Source: PALSA-968 sp964387075 (GTDB taxonomy: Bacteria > Bacteroidota > Bacteroidia > B-17B0 > Aurantibacillaceae). Taken from it: 64,000 nucleotides of DNA. A model generated the notes under the pieces. The model saw nothing but the letters and a program-made list of their open reading frames with translations. It was not told the origin of the DNA and searched no databases. Location: positions 230,811 to 294,810 of the forward strand of contig CAYLVB010000007.1 of NCBI GenBank assembly GCA_964387075.1, in the 5' to 3' direction. Shown here piece by piece: positions 34,208 through 41,592 of the stretch; positions within the stretch are counted from its first letter, which is position 1; each line of letters begins with the position of its first letter. A program made the translations under genes and the position numbers.

Positions 34208-36172
34208 ATGAGGCGCTTTCTTCTGACTTTTAACTTATTACTTTTAACTTTTAACTTATTCCCGCAGGGAAGCCTGCCCCCGGGCACCTATACCTCTACC
34301 AATAAAAAGGCCATCAAGAACTTTGAAGAAGGCAAAAAGAACTACGAGGTACGCAAAGACGATGAAGCCGAAAAATACCTGTTGAAAGCGATCGCCGAAG
34401 ACAAGACCTTCGTGGAACCGCACATTGCCCTGGGATATCTCTACATGGAGCAGAACAAAAAAATGGACGCCATCAGCCACCTGAAAACGGCTACCGAGTT
34501 AAATGCCAAATTCTTTCCGCGTTGCTTTTTCGACCTGGCGCTGGCGCAATTGATGGTGGGGCAATACGAGGAAGCCAAAAAAAGCCTGGAGGCCTACCTG
34601 AAATTCGAACGCATCAATCCTGCCACTAAAGAACAGGCCCAGCAGTTCTTAAAGTCGGCCACCTTCGCGGCGCAGGCAGTTAAGAACCCGAAACCCATTA
34701 AACCTGTTAACCTCGGTGAAGCGATCAACTCGCCCGATTACGAATATTTCCCTTCTATCACTGCTGATGGCAACACGCTTTTGTTCACGCGCAATTTCCG
34801 CAAGGAAGGAAAAGACGCCCAGGAAGATTTTTACATCAGCCAGAAAGTAAAAGGCGTTTGGCAAGGCGCCGTTCCTATTGACGAAATTAATAGTCCGGGC
34901 AACGAAGGCGCCCCTACTCTTGCAGCCGACGGACAGTATATGTTCTACGCCAGTTGCGTCAATATGTTTGGTCATTACGGTGATGAAACGCGCAAAGGTT
35001 ACGGAAGCTGCGACATCTTTTTCGCACAGCAATCGGGCGGCAAATGGACCAAACCCAGGAATATTGGTCCTCCGGTGAACACAGCCAATTGGGAAACGCA
35101 GCCTTCTTTTTCTTCGGACGGTAAATCGCTTTATTTCATTCGCGGGATCGTTACTAAGGAGGGAATTAAAGACCAGGACATTTACCTGAGCGAGATCGGC
35201 GAGGATGGAAAATTTGGCGTGCCCGTGAAAATGAGCGATAACATTAATACCAAAGGCATTGAAGAATCGGTTTACATTCACCCGGATAACCAAACTTTGT
35301 ATTTCACTTCGGATGGTCACCCCGAAAGTATGGGTGGGCTGGATATTTATATGAGTAAAAGACAGGCTGACGGAAGCTGGGGCCCGGCTATCAATTTGGG
35401 TTATCCTATCAATACGTATAATGATGAGAGTGGATTGTTGGTGGATCCCTCCGGAGAGATCGCTTATTTCTTCAGTGACCGGGAAGGTGGTTTTGGAGGC
35501 TTGGACCTTTACAAATTTGAAATGCCCGCGGATGTTAGACCAACGCCTATCACGTATATCAAAGGAAAAGTGTTCGACATCAAAACAAAAGACCCGCTTG
35601 GCGCAAGTGTAGAAGTGATAGACCTGGAAACGCAAAAGACCGTGGTGAGAGCTTTCTCAAACACCAAAGGAGAATTCTTAACCGTGTTAACTGCAGGCAA
35701 GAATTATTTGGTGAATGTAGACAAGGAGAAATATCTTTTCTATTCGGATAACTTCAGCTTGAAGAATGTGAAGGCCGATTTCAACAAGCCTTTTTTGCTG
35801 GAAATTCCCCTGCAACCCATTGACACCGGAATTTTTATTGAGTTGAAGAACGTTTTCTTTGACGTAGATAAGTTCGATCTGAAGCCTGAATCAAAAGCAG
35901 AGTGCCAGAAGCTCGTGAATTTCTTAAAAGCTAATCCAAAATTACGTGTTGAAATTGGCGGTCACACAGACAGCGACGGCAACAAGAAAGCCAATCAATT
36001 GCTTTCACAAAACCGCGCAAAGGCTGTGTTTGACTTTTGCGTGAACGGAGGCATTATTCCGCTGCGCTTAGCTTTTAAAGGCTACGGCGACACCAAGCCC
36101 AAAGTGCCCAACACCTCGCCTGAGAACAAAGCAAAGAACCGTAGGACGGAGATCAAAATTATCGGGAAGTAG
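34208..36172 (+). CDS. TPR-PD40-OmpA protein, PorE-like domain order
   Basis: 654 aa from the ATG at 34208 (MRRFLLTFNLLLLTFNLFPQG, signal peptide). Domains in order: TPR (about 30-140, AIKNFEEGKKNYEVRKDDEAEKY-type repeats); PD40/WD40-like propeller (about 165-445, with DYEYFPSITADGNTLLFTR, EGAPTLAADGQYMFYAS, QPSFSSDGKSLYFIRG, IHPDNQTLYFTSDG, DPSGEIAYFFSDREGGFGG); carboxypeptidase-regulatory-like fold (about 450-535); and OmpA C-terminal peptidoglycan-binding domain (VFFDVDKFDLKPES, GGHTDSDG, NRRTEIKI). This order is that of T9SS component PorE of Porphyromonas gingivalis, but no lipobox Cys is present and such paralogues are common in the phylum. Confidence 0.85.
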   Translation: MRRFLLTFNLLLLTFNLFPQGSLPPGTYTSTNKKAIKNFEEGKKNYEVRKDDEAEKYLLKAIAEDKTFVEPHIALGYLYMEQNKKMDAISHLKTATELNAKFFPRCFFDLALAQLMVGQYEEAKKSLEAYLKFERINPATKEQAQQFLKSATFAAQAVKNPKPIKPVNLGEAINSPDYEYFPSITADGNTLLFTRNFRKEGKDAQEDFYISQKVKGVWQGAVPIDEINSPGNEGAPTLAADGQYMFYASCVNMFGHYGDETRKGYGSCDIFFAQQSGGKWTKPRNIGPPVNTANWETQPSFSSDGKSLYFIRGIVTKEGIKDQDIYLSEIGEDGKFGVPVKMSDNINTKGIEESVYIHPDNQTLYFTSDGHPESMGGLDIYMSKRQADGSWGPAINLGYPINTYNDESGLLVDPSGEIAYFFSDREGGFGGLDLYKFEMPADVRPTPITYIKGKVFDIKTKDPLGASVEVIDLETQKTVVRAFSNTKGEFLTVLTAGKNYLVNVDKEKYLFYSDNFSLKNVKADFNKPFLLEIPLQPIDTGIFIELKNVFFDVDKFDLKPESKAECQKLVNFLKANPKLRVEIGGHTDSDGNKKANQLLSQNRAKAVFDFCVNGGIIPLRLAFKGYGDTKPKVPNTSPENKAKNRRTEIKIIGK

Positions 36173-36244
36173 GCATTATTTGACCAGTTATGGGGAAAAA
36201 ACCGCCATTTACCAAACGGGAACTATATCCAGGGTGGTTTTGAT

Positions 36245-36252
36245 TATATTTA
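36245..36252 (+). promoter_or_regulatory. -7-like element TATATTTA, 4 nt before gene 36257
   Basis: TATATTTA (one mismatch) followed by 4 nt (TCTT) and the ATG. Leaderless spacing as at 19459, 22996, 30764, 41107 and 41593. Confidence 0.45.
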
Positions 36253-36256
36253 TCTT

Positions 36257-37912
36257 ATGAAAAATCTGTTTCTTTCCATTGGATTTCTGATTCTAACCAT
36301 TTGTAAAGGGCAAAGTTCTTTTGAAAATGGGTCTAAACTCGGCTGGGGGTTTGGTTGTGGTGTGTCTGTATTGGGAATAAATACTCCTCAGCTCAATTAT
36401 TCAGGCGGCCCTATGATCTCGTATTTAGATACAATTGTTACTTCTACCTCAACCATAGGAACCCAATGCACTAATGGCATTGATAATTATGGGGGATTCT
36501 CTATTGTTTCTCCGGATGGTGGCACTTCCTCATTATTACTCAATAATAATTTGGCCGGAGGGAAAACCCAAATTGGTTCCTATTATATGCCAGTTACTCC
36601 TGGTAATTCCAGTTTTACATGTCGCTTCGCGGCAGTACTGCAACGCGGAGGTCATAGTGATAGTACTAAACCTTATTTCGCAATTCAGATTCGTGGATAT
36701 AGTATGACCGGCATGTTTATTACCGAACTCTATGATACAAGTTCATTACTACCCAATTGGCAAAAAAGTACCCTTGATACTACCATCGAATTTTTGAACT
36801 GGACTGAATCGACAATAGATCTTAGCGCATATCTTGGGTACACTGTGGGGATAAACTATTGCCTCAATGATTGCTCAGACGGCCAGCATTTTGGCTACGC
36901 ATATATTGATGGTGGAATAAATACTTACCATATTAATTCTTCTGCGGCAATTTGCAATATGGGAGATAGTACAATTTTAACTGGTCCTCCGGGAATGCTC
37001 AGTTATAATTGGAATGGTTTTATAACAGGCAACACGCAAAGCATAACCACAACAATTCCCGGAACCTATACATTATCCACAACTTCCTTCTTTGATTATC
37101 CCCAATATACTACCCCATTGACATATCACGTAATGATGGATACAGTCATTGCGGCATTTGGCACATATTGGTATTGTAATTCTGATTCTATTGAATTTAC
37201 AGATTCTACAATAGGAAATCCAGTAAATTGGCAATGGGATTTTGGAGATGGCTCACCTATTTCATACGCACCGAATCCTAAACACCTTTACTTAATACCC
37301 GGTATTTATAATGCCACTCTTATCGTTAGTAATACATGCGGATTTTCTGACACAACTTCCCGGACGGTAACTATAAATCCAGCGCCCTCTGTAAGTTTCA
37401 GCTTAGTTAAAGACACAACCCAGAATAATCTATGGATAGCTTATGTCAATTATTCACCTGAAATTTCTGACGCTATATGGGACTGGGGAGATGGCAATTC
37501 TTCCTACGGGTTATATGGAGGGCACGCCTATGCTACTCCCGGAAATTACAATATTTGTGTAACAGCATTCACAATTTGCGGGGATTCAATTACCTTTTGT
37601 ATCTCGGATAGTCTTTATAGATCGGCGCAAAACACGATCGTTTCAGTAAACGTTTTTCCTACCATCACCGGAATTACTTCCCACAACAAGAAAGAAAGTA
37701 AATTATTAATCTATCCTAATCCTGCAGATAATGACCTAAAGATCGAGTCGGATGAAGAATTAGGCTTAATTTCTATTTTTAATTGCTTAGGAGAGCTTTG
37801 TCTTTCTAAACAGTGTCATGCCAAAATTGAGACTTTGCCGATAAAAGACTTACCAAAAGGTGCTTACACAATTTTCGCTAATCGACAATACTTAAAGCTG
37901 ATCAAACTATGA
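36257..37912 (+). CDS. T9SS cargo with PKD domains, AT-rich gene
   Basis: 551 aa. The signal peptide covers residues 1-18 (CKGQ). An N-terminal region of about 215 residues has jelly-roll character (SSFENGS, GGFSIVSPDGG, FGYAYIDGGI). Two PKD domains follow at about 310-460 (WQWDFGDGSPISY and WDWGDGNSS, each ending in a YxxPGxYN turn). A type A sorting domain ends the protein (LLIYPNPADNDLKIES, KGAYTIFA). It is visibly more AT-rich than its neighbours, with many AAT/TAT/ATT codons, which suggests later acquisition or relaxed selection. It is convergent with the cargo gene at 37944. Confidence 0.85.
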   Translation: MKNLFLSIGFLILTICKGQSSFENGSKLGWGFGCGVSVLGINTPQLNYSGGPMISYLDTIVTSTSTIGTQCTNGIDNYGGFSIVSPDGGTSSLLLNNNLAGGKTQIGSYYMPVTPGNSSFTCRFAAVLQRGGHSDSTKPYFAIQIRGYSMTGMFITELYDTSSLLPNWQKSTLDTTIEFLNWTESTIDLSAYLGYTVGINYCLNDCSDGQHFGYAYIDGGINTYHINSSAAICNMGDSTILTGPPGMLSYNWNGFITGNTQSITTTIPGTYTLSTTSFFDYPQYTTPLTYHVMMDTVIAAFGTYWYCNSDSIEFTDSTIGNPVNWQWDFGDGSPISYAPNPKHLYLIPGIYNATLIVSNTCGFSDTTSRTVTINPAPSVSFSLVKDTTQNNLWIAYVNYSPEISDAIWDWGDGNSSYGLYGGHAYATPGNYNICVTAFTICGDSITFCISDSLYRSAQNTIVSVNVFPTITGITSHNKKESKLLIYPNPADNDLKIESDEELGLISIFNCLGELCLSKQCHAKIETLPIKDLPKGAYTIFANRQYLKLIKL

Positions 37913-37943
37913 GCCTTCCCTGTTTAGAGGTATTCCGTAACAA

Positions 37944-38744
37944 TTAATGCTGCACCACGATCTTTTTCGTGATCGCCCCACCCGAAGTTTTAACCTGTAC
38001 AAAATAAACGCCATTAGGCAAATTACCCGTTTCCAGGCTTCCTTTTCCGTTGGCTATTTTGTTTCCGAGAATATCAGATAAATAAAATTCTTCGGCCACG
38101 CCGTTCAACTCCACATTTATTTTATCATTGGCGGGGCTGGGGAATACATTCAGTCTTTTTCCGATCATTTGGCTGATAGACGTAGTGCCCGGCGCGATGC
38201 AGCAATTGCCTCCCGCAGAAACACTGTAGGTAGCGACTGGTGTCCAGCAATTGTATTGGGTATGGTGATATAAAAGCGTTCCATTGAAAGCGGTGGTAAA
38301 ATAATATACTACCTGATCGGGTGTGTTACAACCGCCCTGGTTGGTGGTTGAACTGCAGGAATAATTACAAAGTATATTCGGCCATCCATTAGGATTGCTG
38401 TAGCCCGCCGGTGGGTAAATGATGATCGTATCGAGGTTGGCCGCCACTCCGGCGATAGAGGTGTTGCTAACACCCTGGCTGCAGTTGTCGTTGGTGCCGT
38501 TGTAACCCGCGTACCGCACTTCTGTTACGTTACCCACAAAGGCTCCGCCGATCACCACTTTAACGGCTTCATAGGTAGTGATCCCTATCTTCAGGTTAGG
38601 TATGTTCTGGTCTACATCAATGTTCAATGTGCCTCCATCGTAGTTAGAATAAATAATTACGTTGGCGTTTGGGTTGCAGGTTGTTTGCGATTTAGAGGCA
38701 ACACCGGCAATAAGTATGGAAATAAAAAAGTAGATTTTTTTCAT
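37944..38744 (-). CDS. T9SS cargo protein, type A sorting domain
   Basis: 266 aa. The signal peptide covers about 1-19 (SKSQ). A Cys-rich mature region of about 160 residues (TTCNPNAN, NDNCSQG, LCNYSCSS, GGCNTPDQ, NCCIAPG) probably forms several disulfides. The sorting domain reads LNVFPSPANDKINVEL (a PSPAND variant of the usual YPNP), PNGVYFVQVKT and KKIVVQ. It is secreted, with an unknown ligand. It lies downstream of murA on the same strand, with its own 64 bp gap. Confidence 0.83.
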   Translation of the reverse strand: MKKIYFFISILIAGVASKSQTTCNPNANVIIYSNYDGGTLNIDVDQNIPNLKIGITTYEAVKVVIGGAFVGNVTEVRYAGYNGTNDNCSQGVSNTSIAGVAANLDTIIIYPPAGYSNPNGWPNILCNYSCSSTTNQGGCNTPDQVVYYFTTAFNGTLLYHHTQYNCWTPVATYSVSAGGNCCIAPGTTSISQMIGKRLNVFPSPANDKINVELNGVAEEFYLSDILGNKIANGKGSLETGNLPNGVYFVQVKTSGGAITKKIVVQH

Positions 38745-38807
38745 AGTGTATTTGTTTTAACTAAAATACGACAATTTTTGGGAAAAGCAAACGATTCCTT
38801 CGAAAAC

Positions 38808-40112
38808 TTATTTCCGCTCGATCTGCGCGCCCAAAGCCTGCAGCCTGGTATCGATCTTCTGGTAGCCACGGTCTATCTGGTTGATGTTGAACATCACGCT
38901 CTTTCCTTTGGCGCTCAAAGCCGCAATTAAAAGAGAAACGCCCGCGCGTATATCCGGCGATGCCATCTGTATACCACGTAATTGCGTTTTGCGGTCGAGG
39001 CCCATCACCACCGCCCTGTGCGGATCGCACAAAATAATTTGCGCGCCCATGTCAATGAGCTTATCTACGAAGAATAAGCGGCTCTCAAACATCTTCTGGT
39101 GTATCAAAACATTTCCACGTGCTTGAGTCGCTGTTACCAATGCAATACTAATCAGATCCGGAGTAAAACCCGGCCACGGCGCATCAGAAACAGTTAAAAT
39201 GCTCCCGTCAATAAACGTATCGATCTCGTAATGCTCCTGCGCCGGAATGTGAAGATCGTCTCCTCTCAATTCCATCTTAATTCCCAAACGCTCGAACACG
39301 CCCGGTATGCAACCCAAACGCGGGTAAGCCACATTCTTAATGGTAATATCACTTTGCGTAACCGCCGCCATGCCAATGAAAGAACCGATCTCGATCATAT
39401 CCGGCAACAAACGATGTTTGGTTCCTCCCAATTTCTTCACACCTTCAATGGTCAGCATATTAGAACCGATGCCGCTGATCTTCGCGCCCATTCTGTTCAG
39501 CATCTCGCATAACTGTTGCAGGTAGGGCTCACAAGCGGCGTTGTAGATCGTAGTAACTCCTTCCGCCATCACTGCGGCCATCACAATATTGGCGGTACCC
39601 GTTACCGATGCTTCGTCCAGCATCATGTAACCACCGCGTAAATTTTTTCCTTCCACTTTAAAAATTTCGTTCACTTCATCATAAATGAACTCCGCCCCTA
39701 ATTTCTCAAATCCCAAAAAGTGGGTATCTACCCGGCGGCGACCAATTTTATCTCCCCCCGGCTTGGGCATATACGCTTTTCCGTAACGGGCCAGCATGGG
39801 ACCAACAATCATCACCGATCCGCGAAGGCTTCCTCCCTTCTTCTTGAACTCGGGCGATACAATAAAATCCACATTCACATCATCAGCCTGGAAAGTATAT
39901 TCTTCATGACCGGTCTTCTCCACTTTAACTCCAAGATCCTTCAAAAGATCAATGAGCTTCATGATATCAATGATTTCGGGAATGTTACCGATGGTGACTT
40001 TTTCGGAGGTCAACAGAACCGCGCAGATAACCTGCAAGGCCTCGTTCTTCGCGCCCTGCGGAATGATCTCTCCTTTGAGTCTTTTTCCGCCAATAACTTC
40101 AAATACAGACAT
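38808..40112 (-). CDS. murA: UDP-N-acetylglucosamine 1-carboxyvinyltransferase (Asp variant)
   Basis: 434 aa from the ATG at 40112 (MSVFEVIGGKRLKGEI). It transfers enolpyruvate from PEP to UDP-GlcNAc, the first committed step of peptidoglycan synthesis, in the cytoplasm. The family Lys is at residue 22 (QGAKNEAL), followed by the SLRGSVMIVGPMLARYG segment. The active-site loop reads PKPGGDKIGRRRVDTH with Asp at about residue 121, where most MurA enzymes have the Cys that fosfomycin alkylates. An Asp there is known to keep activity and to give intrinsic fosfomycin resistance. It follows DUF4290 on the same strand, a conserved pairing in the phylum. Confidence 0.96.
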   Translation of the reverse strand: MSVFEVIGGKRLKGEIIPQGAKNEALQVICAVLLTSEKVTIGNIPEIIDIMKLIDLLKDLGVKVEKTGHEEYTFQADDVNVDFIVSPEFKKKGGSLRGSVMIVGPMLARYGKAYMPKPGGDKIGRRRVDTHFLGFEKLGAEFIYDEVNEIFKVEGKNLRGGYMMLDEASVTGTANIVMAAVMAEGVTTIYNAACEPYLQQLCEMLNRMGAKISGIGSNMLTIEGVKKLGGTKHRLLPDMIEIGSFIGMAAVTQSDITIKNVAYPRLGCIPGVFERLGIKMELRGDDLHIPAQEHYEIDTFIDGSILTVSDAPWPGFTPDLISIALVTATQARGNVLIHQKMFESRLFFVDKLIDMGAQIILCDPHRAVVMGLDRKTQLRGIQMASPDIRAGVSLLIAALSAKGKSVMFNINQIDRGYQKIDTRLQALGAQIERK

Positions 40113-40210
40113 AGAATTTTGTTTGAAAATCAGTGCTAAACTAATAAACAAACAGCCTCGGTTCAGGTTGACCCGAATGGCTTACTAACAGAGTTTTTAA
40201 CCGATGTGGT

Positions 40211-40867
40211 TTAACCCTTGCGCTTAAAGTTCTTGTGGTGCTTTTTGTGGTGCTTTTTGTGTCCGCCGCCATGGGCATGACCGCCGCCCGGGTTCACATT
40301 GCGTTTTACCAGGTCGTTGGAGTCGATGAGCTTCTGCCCTTCTTCCATCTTTATCTTCCCCTCGCTCAATTCAAGCAGGTGGGCAAAGATCACGTCGTCC
40401 TGCACCGCGTCCTTGTTCCAGGTGAGGTATGCTTTTTTCAATTGTGTGGCCACAATGCGCTTCAAATATTCTTTTTCTTCCCCTTCTTCAAATCCCTTGG
40501 CTTTCTGTATAATTTCTTCGATCAGCTTTCCGTAGTGGCGGTATTTTATCTTCCCGCTGGGGTAACTTACCCGGTCGGGTTTGGTAACAAAGGTTTCTGC
40601 GCTTGGTTTGGGGTAAGGGCTATCCACATCCAGTTTGAAGTTGGAAATGATGAAAAGGTGGTCCCACAGTTTATGCGTAAAATCGGGCACATCCCTCAGG
40701 TGGGGGTTCAACTGGCCCATGATCTGTATGATGGCGCGGGCGCATTTGTTGCGCTCTTCTTTGTTCTCGATCGTACACGCGTAGTCAACCATGCCCTGCA
40801 CGTTGCGGCCATACTCGGATATGATCAGGTGGGGTAATTGGGTATTGTAGCTAAGTCCTTCTAACAT
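40211..40867 (-). CDS. DUF4290 domain protein
   Basis: 218 aa from the ATG at 40867 (MLEGLSYNTQLPHLIISEYGRNVQ). The conserved DUF4290 features are present: EYGRNVQGMVDYA, KCARAIIQIMGQLNPHLRD and FTHKLWDHLFIISNF. The C-terminus is a His/Lys/Gly-rich tail (HAHGGGHKKHHKKHHKNFKRKG) that could bind metal or nucleic acid. It is cytoplasmic. It is encoded directly upstream of murA, so a link to cell-wall synthesis is suspected but not shown. TACTTTTA precedes the ATG by 5 nt. Confidence 0.88.
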   Translation of the reverse strand: MLEGLSYNTQLPHLIISEYGRNVQGMVDYACTIENKEERNKCARAIIQIMGQLNPHLRDVPDFTHKLWDHLFIISNFKLDVDSPYPKPSAETFVTKPDRVSYPSGKIKYRHYGKLIEEIIQKAKGFEEGEEKEYLKRIVATQLKKAYLTWNKDAVQDDVIFAHLLELSEGKIKMEEGQKLIDSNDLVKRNVNPGGGHAHGGGHKKHHKKHHKNFKRKG

Positions 40868-40900
40868 AGGGGTAAAAGTACGCTTTTTTTGGGGTATAAG

Positions 40901-41080
40901 CAACGGCCGTTTCGGGTTATTTATTTCAGGTTTCGGGTTGAATATTAGGTATTTCGGGGGTTGATTGGTCTTTAAACTTCCTGGTTGCTAACCCATCTAA
41001 GAGCCACATGATACATCTAAAGGATCAACTCGAAATAAACCACACTAAACCCGAAACGGCTGTTGTTAACCCGAAATAGC
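40901..41080. repeat. Long intergenic inverted repeat built of TTTCGGGTT units
   Basis: The left arm has TTTCGGGTT at 40910-40918 and 40931-40939 and a related TATTTCGGGG at about 40950. The right arm has the reverse complement AACCCGAAA at 41048-41056 and 41068-41076 and a related CAACTCGAAATA at 41027-41038. The outer parts CAACGGCCGTTTCGGGTT (40901-40918) and its near-complement ending in GGCTGTTG (41048-41065) match best. The centre (about 40965-41020) is not symmetrical. It fills the gap between divergent DUF4290 and phosphatase genes and may be a MITE-like element. Confidence 0.65.
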
Positions 41081-41094
41081 AAACATCAAAATCG

Positions 41095-41102
41095 TAACTT
41101 TG
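41095..41102 (+). promoter_or_regulatory. -7 element TAACTTTG, 4 nt before phosphatase start
   Basis: A full TAnnTTTG match, then CCCC, then ATG at 41107. Leaderless spacing. Confidence 0.6.
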
Positions 41103-41106
41103 CCCC

Positions 41107-41574
41107 ATGCAAAAGATCCTCTTCGTTTGTCTCGGTAACATCTGCCGCTCGCCGGTGGCCGAGGGTATTATGTTGCATCTTATCGATACGCACAAACTGC
41201 ATCAAAAACTGTATGTAGATTCGGCCGGCACGGCAGGATATCACATCGGCGAAGCGCCCGATCAGCGCACGCAGCAAAACGCTAAAAAGAACGGGGTTAA
41301 CCTGGGCAAACTGCGCGCAAGGAAATTTGAAAGCAAGGATTTTGACGCCTTCGATAAGATCTATGTGATGGACGAAAGCAATTTTGCGAATGTTGCGCGC
41401 ATGACCAAAAAGAAAGAACACCACGCCAAGATCGAACACCTGCTCAATGTCACCCACCCGGGACAAAACCTGCCTGTGCCCGATCCCTATTACGGAGGCG
41501 AGCAGGGATTTGAGGATGTTTTTCATTTGGTGTACAAGGCCTGCGAGAAGCTCATTGAACCGCATTTGAAATAA
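41107..41574 (+). CDS. Low-molecular-weight protein tyrosine phosphatase
   Basis: 155 aa, cytoplasmic. The P-loop FVCLGNICRSPVAEG (C-x5-R) starts at residue 7. The general-acid loop is VPDPYYGG, with the Asp before Pro. The family core SAGTAGYHIGEAPDQR is present. It dephosphorylates phosphotyrosine, or possibly arginine phosphate in related enzymes. It is followed after 18 bp by the TPR sensor-like gene, and both have the 4 nt spaced -7-like element. Confidence 0.94.
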   Translation: MQKILFVCLGNICRSPVAEGIMLHLIDTHKLHQKLYVDSAGTAGYHIGEAPDQRTQQNAKKNGVNLGKLRARKFESKDFDAFDKIYVMDESNFANVARMTKKKEHHAKIEHLLNVTHPGQNLPVPDPYYGGEQGFEDVFHLVYKACEKLIEPHLK

Positions 41575-41580
41575 ATATCC

Positions 41581-41588
41581 TATTTTTA
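41581..41588 (+). promoter_or_regulatory. -7-like element TATTTTTA, 4 nt before gene 41593
   Basis: TATTTTTA (one mismatch), AGAA, then the GTG start. A TTG at 41555-41557 lies 23 bp upstream. Confidence 0.4.
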
Positions 41589-41592
41589 AGAA

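Noticed and set aside
34649..35635. 328-residue minus-strand frame
   Set aside because: It is antisense to the OmpA-family gene, which has strong PD40 and OmpA motifs. Long antisense frames are expected with this codon use.
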